This document shows, piece after piece, positions 23,360 through 31,999 of a stretch of DNA of 32,144 nt. The DNA is from Rhizobium sp. Q54 (GTDB lineage Bacteria; Pseudomonadota; Alphaproteobacteria; UBA2966; CAIVPW01): contig CAMDCA010000025.1 of the NCBI GenBank assembly GCA_945889645.1, forward strand, positions 1-32,144, read 5' to 3'. A program made the position numbers and the translations under genes. Within the stretch, counting starts at the first letter, position 1; each line of letters begins with the position of its first letter. The notes below the pieces were generated by a model. It had not been told where the DNA came from, searched no databases, and saw only the letters and a list, made by a program, of their open reading frames with translations.

Positions 23360-26104
23360 ATGGCAAAAGAACGGCAACCCAAGCTCGTTGAAGCGTTCAA
23401 GCACGACGACGAGAGCCGCAAGAACATCCCGACTGCCGAATACCAATCGGTCATGCGGCAGGCTGAAAAGGAGTCCGTGCAGGTAGCCTACCAGCGCCGC
23501 AACCAAGACCTCGACCCGCAACTTGTCTGGCGCGGCAAAGACACGCAGGACTGGACCGACCTCATCGTCAATGCACCGCCGATCTACATCCAGGAAAAGG
23601 TCCACCCGAAGGCACTGATCGATGATCTGCTAAAGACCGCGCGCGAAGGCGAGCACGCGCAGGGCCAGGTCACCGCCGACATATTTGCCGACTTCAACGG
23701 CATGCCCAAAGGGGCCGACAGGACCGAGTTCTACCAGCACGATCAAAACTGGACCAACCGCATGATCCTGGGTGACTCGCTACAAGTGATGGCGAGTCTT
23801 GCGGAGCGCGAGGGACTGCGGGGCAAGGTGCAGTGCATCTACTTCGACCCGCCCTACGGCATCAAGTTCAACAGCAACTTCCAGTGGTCCACCACCAGCC
23901 GCGACGTGAAGGACGGCAAGCCCGACCACATCACCCGCGAGCCCGAGCAGGTGAAAGCCTTCCGCGACACCTGGCGCGACGGCATCCACAGCTACCTCAC
24001 CTACCTGCGGGACCGGCTCACCGTCGCCCGCGATCTCCTCACCGAGTCCGGCTCCATCTTCGTGCAGATCGGGGATGAGAATGTTCACCGCGTCCGAGCG
24101 GTGATGGATGAGGTATTTGGGCAAGACTGCTTCGTCCGTGAAATCGTCGTTGCCAAAACCGCCGGCCTTGGAAGCGGTTATCTCCCAACAGCGGTAGATT
24201 TTGTTCTGTGGTACGCGAGACGACTCGACGTTTTGAAAGTTCGGGACTTGCATACGGATAAGGCTTCCGATGATGGCTCAGATGCTGTTTACCGCAAGCG
24301 TTCAGAACTGGGCGACATATACCGGATCGACAACCTCACCAGTCCGAACCAAGGAGTTAAGTCATGCATCTTCGATGCGCAATTCGCCGGAAAAATATTC
24401 AAGCTCCCCGGCTCTGCGCAGTGGAAGACAAAGCTGGACGGCATGGTTCGACTACATAAGGCAGACCGCCTGGAAATCGGAAAAGGTTTGTATTACCGGC
24501 GGCTCTTGAAGGATTACCCAGTCAAGGGACTGAACAATCTTTGGCAGGATACTGGTGTAGGTGGGTTCGTTGAGGAGAAGGTGTATGTCGTTCAAACAAA
24601 CTCCAAAATTGTGCAGCGTTGCATACTGATGGCCACCGATCCCGGTGACCTAGTGCTCGACCCGACTTGCGGTTCCGGCACAACCGCTACTGTAGCCGAG
24701 CAATGGGGCCGCCGCTGGATTACGATTGACACATCGCGCGTCGCGTTGGCGCTGGCCCGCGCCCGAGTTATGGGAGCGCGCTACCCCTTCTATTTGCTGG
24801 CCGATTCCCGAGATGGCCAAGTCAAGGAAGCCGAAGTCACCCGGACCGTGCCGAGTTCGCAGCCTGTGCGAGGGAATATTCGTCACGGCTTTGTCTATGA
24901 GCGTGTGCCGCACATCATGCTCAGTTCCATTTCGAACAACGCAGAGATCGACGTAATCTGGGAGCAGTGGCAGGCGAAGCTGGAGCCGTTGCGCGAGAAG
25001 CTGAACGCCGCGCTCAAGAAGACCTGGCACGAATGGGAGATTCCGCGCGAGGCCGATGCCCAGTGGCCGGACGCGGCGAAGAAACTGCACGCCGATTGGT
25101 GGCAGGCCCGCATCGGCAGGCAGCAGGAGATCGACAAGTCCATTGCCGCCAAGGCCGAGTTCGAATTCCTCTACGACAAGCCCTACGACGACAAGAAGAA
25201 GGTCCGCGTCGCTGGGCCCTTCACCGTGGAATCCCTCTCGCCGCACCGCACGCTCACGGTTGGCGCGGACGATGAACTGATCGACCCGAAGGTTGTTGGG
25301 GCTGGCGAGGCTTACAACGCCACCCAGTCGTTCACCCAGATGATTCTCGAGAACCTGAAGACGGCTGGCGTGCAGCAGGCTCACAAGGAGAACCGGATCG
25401 TCTTCACCAGCGGTCCAACGCCGTGGGCGGGCAATTTCGTTTGTGCTGAAGCGCAGTATCAGGAGGGTGAAGGTGAAGGCACGCCCATGCGGCGTGCGGC
25501 GATCTTCATTGGCCCGGAGTTCGGCACGGTTACCCGCGTTGATTTGGTCGAAGCCGCCAAGGAGGCGGGCGACGCGGGCTTCGACGTGCTTATCTCTTGC
25601 GCATTCAACTACGAGGCCCACACAACCGAGTTCAGCGAGCTTGGTTGGCTGCCCGTACTGAAGGCTCGCATGAACGCCGACCTGCACATGTCCGACGATC
25701 TCAAGAACACCGGCAAGGGCAACCTGTTCGTGATCTTCGGCGAACCGGACATCGAGCTAATTGATGCGGGTGGCGACAAGATTCAGGTCAAGGTCAACGG
25801 TGTTGACGTCTTCCACCCGCAATCGGGCGAAGTACGCAGCGATGGCCCCGACGGTATCGCGTGCTGGTTCATCGACACGGACTACAACGAGGAAAGCTTC
25901 TTCGTCCGCCACGCCTATTTCCTTGGCGCCAACGATCCGTACGGCTCTCTGAAGACCTCCCTGAGGGCCGAGATCAACAAGGACGTATGGGACACGCTGA
26001 ACAGCGACACATCTCGCCCGTTCCAGAAACCGAAGAACGGGCACATCGCGGTGAAGGTGATCAATCACCTGGGGGATGAGGTGATGAAGGTCTTCAAGGT
26101 GTGA
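23360..26104 (+). CDS. mod: Type III DNA methyltransferase subunit (Mod)
   Basis: A 914-residue beta-class N6-adenine or N4-cytosine methyltransferase. Catalytic motif IV DPPYG is at residues 163-167 in CIYFDPPYGIKF. The S-adenosylmethionine-binding motif I, LDPTCGSGTTATVAEQWGRRW, is near 432-452, in the order typical of type III Mod proteins. Between them (about 170-420) is the variable target-recognition region. The long C-terminal half (450-914) is larger than in classical EcoP1I-type Mods and is normal for the BPTD_3080-associated group. The start has AAGGAGA upstream. It sets the recognition sequence, which cannot be predicted here, and overlaps the next gene by four bases. Confidence 0.92.
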   Translation: MAKERQPKLVEAFKHDDESRKNIPTAEYQSVMRQAEKESVQVAYQRRNQDLDPQLVWRGKDTQDWTDLIVNAPPIYIQEKVHPKALIDDLLKTAREGEHAQGQVTADIFADFNGMPKGADRTEFYQHDQNWTNRMILGDSLQVMASLAEREGLRGKVQCIYFDPPYGIKFNSNFQWSTTSRDVKDGKPDHITREPEQVKAFRDTWRDGIHSYLTYLRDRLTVARDLLTESGSIFVQIGDENVHRVRAVMDEVFGQDCFVREIVVAKTAGLGSGYLPTAVDFVLWYARRLDVLKVRDLHTDKASDDGSDAVYRKRSELGDIYRIDNLTSPNQGVKSCIFDAQFAGKIFKLPGSAQWKTKLDGMVRLHKADRLEIGKGLYYRRLLKDYPVKGLNNLWQDTGVGGFVEEKVYVVQTNSKIVQRCILMATDPGDLVLDPTCGSGTTATVAEQWGRRWITIDTSRVALALARARVMGARYPFYLLADSRDGQVKEAEVTRTVPSSQPVRGNIRHGFVYERVPHIMLSSISNNAEIDVIWEQWQAKLEPLREKLNAALKKTWHEWEIPREADAQWPDAAKKLHADWWQARIGRQQEIDKSIAAKAEFEFLYDKPYDDKKKVRVAGPFTVESLSPHRTLTVGADDELIDPKVVGAGEAYNATQSFTQMILENLKTAGVQQAHKENRIVFTSGPTPWAGNFVCAEAQYQEGEGEGTPMRRAAIFIGPEFGTVTRVDLVEAAKEAGDAGFDVLISCAFNYEAHTTEFSELGWLPVLKARMNADLHMSDDLKNTGKGNLFVIFGEPDIELIDAGGDKIQVKVNGVDVFHPQSGEVRSDGPDGIACWFIDTDYNEESFFVRHAYFLGANDPYGSLKTSLRAEINKDVWDTLNSDTSRPFQKPKNGHIAVKVINHLGDEVMKVFKV

Positions 26105-26424
26105 CGGACGACGAGAAGATCAACGTCTTCATGGCGCAGCTTAAGTCCGAGGGCAGGTCCAGCCCGGGAGGAAATAGCTGGGCCGAATTCCATGCGTTCT
26201 TGTGTCTGTATCAGACCTCGCGGTCGGATCGTCCTCTGGTGCCGCTGATTCTGGCTGCGTCGGGTGAGTCTGATGCCGCGAAACACTTTCGCCTGGCTGC
26301 CCAGCTGCAATGGGTTGCTCGGCAAGGGCACCTGACCGATGCGATTGGATGGCTCGATCAACTCGCGCGGGAGCGCTGGAACACGAGTCCGCCCGAAACT
26401 TGGCACACGTCCAACTACCCCTGA
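26101..26424 (+). CDS. Small conserved-looking protein inside the restriction operon
   Basis: A 107-residue protein starting at GTG in a GTGA overlap with the Mod stop, so its translation is coupled to it. The sequence (NSWAEFHAFLCLYQTSRSDR, then LILAASGESDAAKHFRLAAQLQWVARQG) is helical and Trp/Leu-rich with no recognised domain. It ends 15 bases before the helicase gene. Its fixed place between Mod and helicase suggests an adaptor or regulatory subunit of the system, but this is inferred only from position. Confidence 0.75.
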   Translation: MTDDEKINVFMAQLKSEGRSSPGGNSWAEFHAFLCLYQTSRSDRPLVPLILAASGESDAAKHFRLAAQLQWVARQGHLTDAIGWLDQLARERWNTSPPETWHTSNYP

Positions 26425-26439
26425 AATTTTGGTGCCGAG

Positions 26440-28524
26440 ATGGAATTCGTAATCGCCGACACCTTCACCGACAGCCTCGCCCGGCTAACTCCGGTCGAGC
26501 AGAAGTCCGTGAAGAGCACCGCCTTTGACCTGCAGATGAATCCCGCGAGTCCGGGGCTGAACTTTCATCGTCTCGACAAGCCACGCGACAAGAACTTCCT
26601 TTCGATCAGGATCAATGACGACATTCGGCTGATCCTGCACAGGACGCCCGCTAGCCTGCTTCTCTGCTACGTCGACCATCACGACAAAGCGTACCGCTGG
26701 GCTGAGCAAAGGAAGCTGGAAACGCATCCCAAGACTGGCGCCGCTCAGTTTGTGGAAATTCGCGAACGGATTGAGGAGGTGGTGGTTCCGAAGTACGTCG
26801 AGCCGGAACCGGCGCCACCTGCACCTGCGCAGCAGAAGCCCTTGCTGTTCGCCAGCATCGGAGATGACGAACTGTTGAGTTATGGCGTGCCGCCAGACTG
26901 GCTGGCCGTGGTCAAGGACGCCAACGAAGACTCCCTGCTCGACATTGTCGACCACCTGCCCCGCGAGGCTTCTGAAGCTCTGCTGGAACTTGCGACAGGT
27001 GGGAAACCCAAGCCCGCATCTGCGGCGCAACCCGGTGCTGATCCGTTCGAACACCCAGATGCCATGCGCCGTTTCCGCGTCATGACGGACGTGGACGCTC
27101 TGCGCCAGGCGCTCGACTACCCTTGGGACAAGTGGACGGTGTTTTTGCACCCTGTACAGCGCCAACTCATCGAGCGCGAATACACCGGGCCCGCTCGGGT
27201 GTCCGGTTCCGCCGGAACGGGCAAGACCATTGTCGCCTTGCACCGCGCTGTCTTTCTCGCGCGCAAATGGCGCGAGAGCAGAGTTTTGCTGGCAACGTTC
27301 TCGGAGACGCTGGCCAATGCGTTGCATGACCGGATGCGTAGGCTCGTGAGTAGCGAACCTCGCCTTGCGGAGCGACTGGAAGTCGGATCGCTGATCGCCG
27401 TAGGGATACGTCTGTACACGCAACAATTTGGCGCGCCAAAGCTACTTACGGCTCAGCGGCTTGCGAAGATTGTTGCCGAAGTAGCGGGCACAGCCCCGTC
27501 GACCAAGTTCTCGGTTTCGTTTCTTGCCAGTGAATGGTGGGAGATCATCGACGCTTGGCAGTTGTCCTCGTGGGAGTCGTACCGTGACGTTCGACGTCTC
27601 GGTCGCAAGACGAGGCTGCCCGAAAAGGTAAGACAGACCCTGTGGGCCATCTTTGAAGAGATCAACAAGCGGGTCTCGGCGAGTGGGTGGATATCCAACG
27701 CCGGTCTGTTTACTCGTCTGGCTGATCGATTCGGTTCTGGTTCCCGTTCCCCGTTCGATTACGTCGTCATCGATGAATCGCAGGACATCACAGCTGCGCA
27801 GCTGAGATTCCTTGCCGCAATCGGCGCTGGTAGGTCCGAAAGCCTCTTTTTCGCTGGCGATCTCGGCCAGCGAATCTTTCAGACTCCGTTTTCGTGGAAA
27901 TCTGTCGGTGTTGATATTCGCGGGCGGTCACGGACGCTCACAGTCAATTACCGAACGTCACACCAGATCAGGCAGCATGCGGATCACTTGCTTGGCCCCG
28001 AAGTGGCGGACGTAGATGGCGTCACTGAAATCCGTAAAGGGACGATATCCGTATTCAACGGACCGGCGCCTGAGCTTAGAGAATTCAGCGACGAAGAGGC
28101 GGAAGAGAAAGCCGTTTCCGAGTGGATCAAGGCGCGCATCGCTGATGGCGTCGAGCCCCATGAGATCGGCGTGATCGTGCGATCTGAACATGAGGTAGGC
28201 CGCGCGAAACATGCGGTTGAACTAACTGGGCGTGCCTACCGCGTTCTAGATGATCATATGACCCTGACTACGGGCAGCATTTGTATCTGCACCATGCACC
28301 TTGCTAAGGGGCTTGAGTTTCGTTCGGTCGCCGTCATGGCCTGCGACGATCAAATCGTTCCGCTGCAACAGCGGATCGAAGAAATCACAGATGAAGCCGA
28401 TCTGGAGGAGGTTTACGCCACTGAACGCCACTTGCTGTACGTCGCAGTGACGCGAGCTAGAGATCAGTTGATCGTGACTGCGGGAGGCCCTGCGTCAGAG
28501 TTTATGGACGACTTGCGGCAATAA
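26440..28524 (+). CDS. RelE-fold / UvrD-type superfamily 1 helicase fusion
   Basis: A 694-residue protein. The first 90 or so residues resemble RelE/ParE-type toxins: helix pair, NPASPGLNFHRLDKPRDKNFLSIRI, then IRLILHRT and YVDHHDKAYRWAEQR. A Pro-rich linker and a helical stretch follow. The helicase core has Walker A GSAGTGKTIVAL (about 256-267), Walker B VVIDESQDI (about 442-450), a Gln-containing GDLGQRIFQ motif, HLAKGLEFRSVAVM, and motif VI LLYVAVTRARDQL (about 664-676). No separate nuclease domain is seen. It is the last gene of the res-mod operon and probably acts on DNA ends or forks in the same defence process. Whether the RelE-like part retains ribonuclease activity is unknown. Confidence 0.88.
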   Translation: MEFVIADTFTDSLARLTPVEQKSVKSTAFDLQMNPASPGLNFHRLDKPRDKNFLSIRINDDIRLILHRTPASLLLCYVDHHDKAYRWAEQRKLETHPKTGAAQFVEIRERIEEVVVPKYVEPEPAPPAPAQQKPLLFASIGDDELLSYGVPPDWLAVVKDANEDSLLDIVDHLPREASEALLELATGGKPKPASAAQPGADPFEHPDAMRRFRVMTDVDALRQALDYPWDKWTVFLHPVQRQLIEREYTGPARVSGSAGTGKTIVALHRAVFLARKWRESRVLLATFSETLANALHDRMRRLVSSEPRLAERLEVGSLIAVGIRLYTQQFGAPKLLTAQRLAKIVAEVAGTAPSTKFSVSFLASEWWEIIDAWQLSSWESYRDVRRLGRKTRLPEKVRQTLWAIFEEINKRVSASGWISNAGLFTRLADRFGSGSRSPFDYVVIDESQDITAAQLRFLAAIGAGRSESLFFAGDLGQRIFQTPFSWKSVGVDIRGRSRTLTVNYRTSHQIRQHADHLLGPEVADVDGVTEIRKGTISVFNGPAPELREFSDEEAEEKAVSEWIKARIADGVEPHEIGVIVRSEHEVGRAKHAVELTGRAYRVLDDHMTLTTGSICICTMHLAKGLEFRSVAVMACDDQIVPLQQRIEEITDEADLEEVYATERHLLYVAVTRARDQLIVTAGGPASEFMDDLRQ

Positions 28525-29374
28525 CGCGCAGAGCATGCCGAGTAGGTTCACGTTTCGGTCGAAACGAATGGAAAGGTACCGCGCGCCTTTGTGAGCCAAC
28601 GTTTCCCGCCACCCGCTCGTACATCCTGCCGGCCAGAACCGCGTCCGTCGTGGCAAGGAGGCGCTATGGAGCCATCACCCCACCCCGTCGTTTTGGGGCC
28701 CCATATTGGGGATACGGGGGGGTCGTTTTCAGAATTGGCCGCCAGGAGAAATTTCATGCGCGCCCACGGGGCGGCCCATGGAATGGCACGATGGATTGGC
28801 CGTGCGACCTCATGCGTGAGGCCCATGCAGCATGACCACGCTGGAGTGCCATCAGGCTGCGGCGACGGCCATTGCGCGGGCGATAGTGGGCTCGCTCCCT
28901 GACTCATGGTGCTTGGCATGGCGTTCCGCGCCGTGGGCGAGCGCAACACATCGGGCGATCTCGTTTGGGCGTTGTCGCGCGGTCAGGTCGCAGGCTCATG
29001 GCTCGCACCCCATGACGCGCTCGCGCGCGCGTACAGGTCGGGCAAACACATGGGGACTTGCCATCACCCACCCCCGTCGGATGGAATGGTTTGGGGACAC
29101 CGTGCGCCACGCATGGAAACCCATGGCGAGGCCGTGTGCCATAGCGTGGGCACAGGTGTCTCAACTCATGCTTCTCATGAACACCTTATGTCCCCGGCGG
29201 CGCCGTCGCGTGACGTGCCTGATGACGCGCGCACGTGCGCGTACGTGTCGGCACGACATCCCGAACATGGCGAGCCAATGGACCAAACGCATCCGCGTGG
29301 TTCCGCGGTGGTTCCGGTGCCGCAAAGCCAAAGCGCCTCTCGGCGCTCTGACTCTGTAACTATCTGAACTTAAT
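28525..29374. other. Non-coding right end of the element, CATG-rich
   Basis: 850 bases without a convincing gene. A dyad, CGTTTCG-GT-CGAAACG, at 28551-28566 follows the helicase stop. From about 28755 to 29275 the tetranucleotide CATG occurs 15 times, against roughly two expected at this base composition. Open frames here translate to His/Met-rich low-complexity sequence on both strands, as expected from CATG repeats, and I reject them as genes. Near the right edge are the TGGTTCCG arm-site copies. Confidence 0.6.
29298..29316 (+). promoter_or_regulatory. Right-arm TGGTTCCG pair (putative integrase arm site)
   Basis: TGGTTCCGCGGTGGTTCCG is an exact 19-base copy, same orientation, of 12921-12939 at the left end. 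It is 58 bases inside attR. Sharing between both ends, outside any gene, fits a binding site for the integrase N-terminal domain. Confidence 0.65.
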
Positions 29375-29436
29375 CGGGATTTTGGAGCGGGAGAAGGGAT
29401 TCGAACCCTCGACCCCAACCTTGGCAAGGTTGTGCT
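29375..29436. repeat. attR: 62-bp direct repeat within tRNA-Gly
   Basis: Identical to 12737-12798. Here the repeat continues into the host-side 5' part of the tRNA (29437-29457), so the gene is reconstituted at this end. Confidence 0.95.
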
Positions 29437-29457
29437 CTACCCCTGAGCTACTCCCGC
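29383..29457 (-). tRNA. tRNA-Gly (anticodon GCC)
   Basis: 75 bases including an encoded CCA end. On the minus strand the acceptor stem GCGGGAG pairs perfectly with CTCCCGC, the D-arm is AGCTCAGGGGTAGAGC, and the anticodon arm is CAACC-TTGCCAA-GGTTG with GCC in the loop. The T-arm GAGGG-TTCGAAT-CCCTT pairs with one G-T. The discriminator is T. The 3' 54 bases are duplicated at attL. Confidence 0.97.
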
Positions 29458-29465
29458 GCCCCAAG

Positions 29466-29487
29466 GGCGCCCGCCTAGGTGGGCGCC
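29466..29487. other. GC hairpin next to tRNA-Gly
   Basis: GGCGCCC (29466-29472) and GGGCGCC (29481-29487) form a 7-bp stem over an 8-base loop, in the host region between the divergent tRNA and thioredoxin genes. No T-tract follows on the plus strand. Its role is unclear. Confidence 0.35.
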
Positions 29488-29686
29488 GAAGGGCGGATCA
29501 TACTGGCCGCGAGGCTCAATGCAAGGCATGGCTTTGCACGCCGCGCGCCTTTGGCGCAGGGCACCCGGCCCAAGGGTTCTGCCAACCAGCGGGGCGGCCG
29601 GTTGATGGCGGCCCGTCTCGACCCCATGTTAGGGTCCGCGTGCGGTTCACCCCGCGCGGCGCAGCCTCGCAACGATTCGGAGCCGT

Positions 29687-30667
29687 ATGGCCGACCTTTT
29701 GAACCTTTCCGCGCGCCCGACCCCCGCCCCTGGTGCGCGGCCCGCCGCGACCCCGGCCGCCGCCGCTGGCTCGACCTTGGGCGCTGCCCCGCCGGCCGAT
29801 GGCCTCATCAAGGACGGCACCGACGCGACCTTCATGGTCGATGTGTTGGAGGCCTCCAAGCAGGTGCCGGTCGTCATCGACCTGTGGGCGCCGTGGTGCG
29901 GCCCGTGCAAGACCCTCGGCCCGATGCTGGAGCGCGCGGTGATCGCCGCCCGCGGCGCCGTGCGCTTGGTCAAGATCAACGTCGATGAGAACCCCGAGCT
30001 TTCGCGTCAGCTGCGCGTGCAGTCCATTCCCGCGGTGTACGCCTTCAAGGACGGCCAGCCGATTGACGGCTTTGTTGGCGCATTGCCGGAAAGCCAGGTC
30101 AAGGCGTTCGTCGATGGCCTCGCCGGCGAATCCGGCGCCAGCCCGGTCGAAGAAATTCTTGCGGCCGCCTTGGCGGCGCGGGAGTCCGGCGACCTCCAGG
30201 CGGCGGGTGAGCTGTACGGCGAGCTGATCCGACTCGATCCCGGCAACGTTGCCGCCCTCGCCGGCCTCGCTCAAGTCTACGTCAACAGCGGCGACGACGA
30301 GCGCGCGCTGCAGACCCTCGCGCTGGTACCCCCCGACAAGCACACCGACCCCGCCGTGCGCGCGGTCGATGCCGCCATCAAGCTGAAGGCCCAGGCCAAG
30401 GCACCGAACGAGATCCAGTCGCTCGAAGCCAAGGTCGCCGCCGACGCCACTGATCATCAGGCGCGCTACGACCTTGCGGTGGCCCTCGCCGCCGCCGGCC
30501 GGCGCGAAGACGCGGTCGATCATTTGCTCACCATCATCCAGCGCAACCGCGGTTGGAACGAAGACGCGGCGCGCAAGCAACTGCTCACCCTGTTCGATGC
30601 CTTCGGGCCCAAGGACGAGGTGACGATGTACGGCCGCCGCCGCCTGTCCTCGATCCTGTTCGCCTAA
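29687..30667 (+). CDS. Thioredoxin-TPR protein (CnoX/YbbN-like chaperedoxin)
   Basis: A 326-residue protein. After a Pro/Ala-rich N-terminal stretch of about 45 residues, a thioredoxin domain carries the active site WCGPC (about 70-74) in VIDLWAPWCGPCKTLGPMLE and the cis-Pro loop in VQSIPAVYAFKDG. From about residue 155 a helical TPR-like region follows, with AAGELYGELIRLDPGNVAALAGLAQVY and a later second block. This matches the YbbN/CnoX family, which holds and protects folding proteins under oxidative stress; many members, unlike E. coli CnoX, keep the CxxC as here. It heads a conserved alphaproteobacterial gene order with the LON-domain gene 17 bases downstream. Confidence 0.9.
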   Translation: MADLLNLSARPTPAPGARPAATPAAAAGSTLGAAPPADGLIKDGTDATFMVDVLEASKQVPVVIDLWAPWCGPCKTLGPMLERAVIAARGAVRLVKINVDENPELSRQLRVQSIPAVYAFKDGQPIDGFVGALPESQVKAFVDGLAGESGASPVEEILAAALAARESGDLQAAGELYGELIRLDPGNVAALAGLAQVYVNSGDDERALQTLALVPPDKHTDPAVRAVDAAIKLKAQAKAPNEIQSLEAKVAADATDHQARYDLAVALAAAGRREDAVDHLLTIIQRNRGWNEDAARKQLLTLFDAFGPKDEVTMYGRRRLSSILFA

Positions 30668-30684
30668 GGCGCGGTCGGCGCTCC

Positions 30685-31389
30685 ATGCGCATCATGCAAA
30701 CGGCCGCGGACCCAACTCAAGACTTCGGTGCGACGGAATTGCGCACGGTACTCACGGTGCCGCTGTTTCCGCTGCCCGGTGCGCTCCTGTTGCCGCGCGG
30801 CAGCCTGCCGCTGCACATCTTCGAGCCGCGCTACCTCGCCATGGTTGATGACGCGATGAACAGCGACCACTTGATCGGCATGGTGCAGCCGCGGGTCACG
30901 CCGTCGATCGGCACGCCCGGCAGCGACGTTGCAACACCGGCGCTGTTCGAGATCGGCTGCGCCGGACGCATCACCGCCCACACCCAGGCGCCGGACGGCC
31001 GCCGCTTTATCACGCTCACCGGCATCAGCCGCTTTGTCATCGTCGGCGAGCTGCCGCAAGTGCGCGGCTATCGCCGGGCCATGGTGACGTGGGAACGCTT
31101 CGCCGCCGATCTGGTCGAGGACCCGACCGACGCCATCGACGACGCCGCGCTGCTCGCGTCGCTGCGTTCGTACTTCACCACGCACTCGTACGACACCAAC
31201 TGGGAAGCGTTGCAGCACCTGCCGGCGTCGGCGCTAGTCAACCTGCTCGCCATGATGTGCCCGTTCGAGCCGCCGGAGAAGCAGGCCCTACTTGAGGCAC
31301 CGACGCTGGAAACGCGCGCCCGTGTGCTCACCACGCTGCTTGACCTCGACGCTGCGTCGAACGTCGCTCACTCGACCCGCCTGCAATAG
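30685..31389 (+). CDS. LON substrate-binding domain protein
   Basis: A 234-residue protein consisting only of the N-terminal LON substrate-binding domain. The signature [26 protein letters not shown] occupies residues 28-53, followed by the GMVQP and GCAGRI strands and a C-terminal helical bundle ([21 protein letters not shown]). No AAA or protease domain follows, so it is not the Lon protease. Free-standing versions are common in Proteobacteria and probably bind unfolded protein. The ATG at 30685 is used; a second ATG at 30694 is possible. Synteny with the thioredoxin-TPR gene suggests a shared protein-quality role. Confidence 0.9.
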   Translation: MRIMQTAADPTQDFGATELRTVLTVPLFPLPGALLLPRGSLPLHIFEPRYLAMVDDAMNSDHLIGMVQPRVTPSIGTPGSDVATPALFEIGCAGRITAHTQAPDGRRFITLTGISRFVIVGELPQVRGYRRAMVTWERFAADLVEDPTDAIDDAALLASLRSYFTTHSYDTNWEALQHLPASALVNLLAMMCPFEPPEKQALLEAPTLETRARVLTTLLDLDAASNVAHSTRLQ

Positions 31390-31400
31390 GATCCGCGCCC

Positions 31401-31607
31401 GTGACCAACGCCGGCATCGATCCGCGCTTGCTCGAGATTCTTGTCTGCCCGTTGACCAAAGGTCCGCTGCGCTATGACGCTGCGGCGCAAGAACTGATCA
31501 GCGAGCAAGCGCGCCTCGCCTATCCGATTCGCGACGGCATTCCCATCATGCTGGTGGATGAAGCGCGCAATCTCGACGGTGCGCCGTCCGGCACAGCGAC
31601 GCGATGA
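31401..31607 (+). CDS. Trm112 family protein (UPF0434)
   Basis: A 68-residue protein from a GTG start. It matches the family closely: [20 protein letters not shown], then [21 protein letters not shown] and VDEAR. Eukaryotic Trm112 activates methyltransferases through a zinc-binding fold; here only one of the usual cysteines (in LVCP) is present, as in many bacterial members. It ends in an ATGA overlap with the DUF971 gene. Confidence 0.9.
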   Translation: MTNAGIDPRLLEILVCPLTKGPLRYDAAAQELISEQARLAYPIRDGIPIMLVDEARNLDGAPSGTATR

Positions 31608-31999
31608 GCCCGCGTCTCGGACTCGTCACCGCGGCGACCGCGGAGCGTGTCCGCGCCACCGAGGTGAAGCTGAAGCGCGCCGAGAAGGCGGTCGAGGTCG
31701 CGTTCGCCGACGGCGCGCGCTTCACTCTGCCGGCCGAGTTGCTGCGGGTCGAGAGTCCATCGGCCGAGGTGCGCGGGCACGGTCACGACCAGAAGAAGAT
31801 CGTCGCCGGGCGCCGCCACGTCGGCATCATCGGCCTGGAGGCGATCGGCCACTATGCCATCCGCATCCGCTTCGATGATCTGCACGACACCGGCCTGTAT
31901 ACGTGGGCCTACCTGCGCGAGCTGGGCGATGGCCGCGAGGAAGTTTGGGCCACCTACCTGGCGGCCCTGGCCAAAGCGGGACTAAGCCGTGACCCCTAG
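31604..31999 (+). CDS. DUF971 family protein (GBBH-like N-terminal domain)
   Basis: A 131-residue protein whose centre carries the DUF971 pattern. The segments [44 protein letters not shown] and [18 protein letters not shown] are all recognisable. The domain is related to the N-terminal domain of gamma-butyrobetaine hydroxylase and is often linked with iron-sulfur cluster handling. It is co-translated with the Trm112-like gene and is the last member of this conserved gene group. Confidence 0.9.
   Translation: MSPRLGLVTAATAERVRATEVKLKRAEKAVEVAFADGARFTLPAELLRVESPSAEVRGHGHDQKKIVAGRRHVGIIGLEAIGHYAIRIRFDDLHDTGLYTWAYLRELGDGREEVWATYLAALAKAGLSRDP

Larger units (their letters stand above)
12737..29436 (+). 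mobile_element. Integrative element of about 16.7 kb in tRNA-Gly(GCC)
   Basis: The element is bounded by the 62-bp attL/attR repeat, and its integrase gene starts 178 bases inside attL. Order of content: integrase, unknown, excisionase-like protein, prim-pol/ATPase replication protein, AT-rich repeat patch, three minus-strand accessory genes (one DUF932), the type III restriction-modification operon with helicase, and an 850-bp non-coding right end. No relaxase, type IV secretion or phage structural genes are present, so it is neither a self-transmissible conjugative element nor a complete prophage. It looks like a mobilisable or satellite-type defence island. Confidence 0.92.

Noticed and set aside
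28680-28770. Possible degenerate IS21-type end (GTCGTTTTCAGAATTGGCC region)
   Set aside because: Only a vague resemblance from memory; no inverted partner or transposase remnant is found.
28906-29367. 153-residue His/Met-rich frame near attR, and its antisense partner at 28904-29164
   Set aside because: The composition is a direct result of dense CATG; no ribosome binding site, domain or coding bias.
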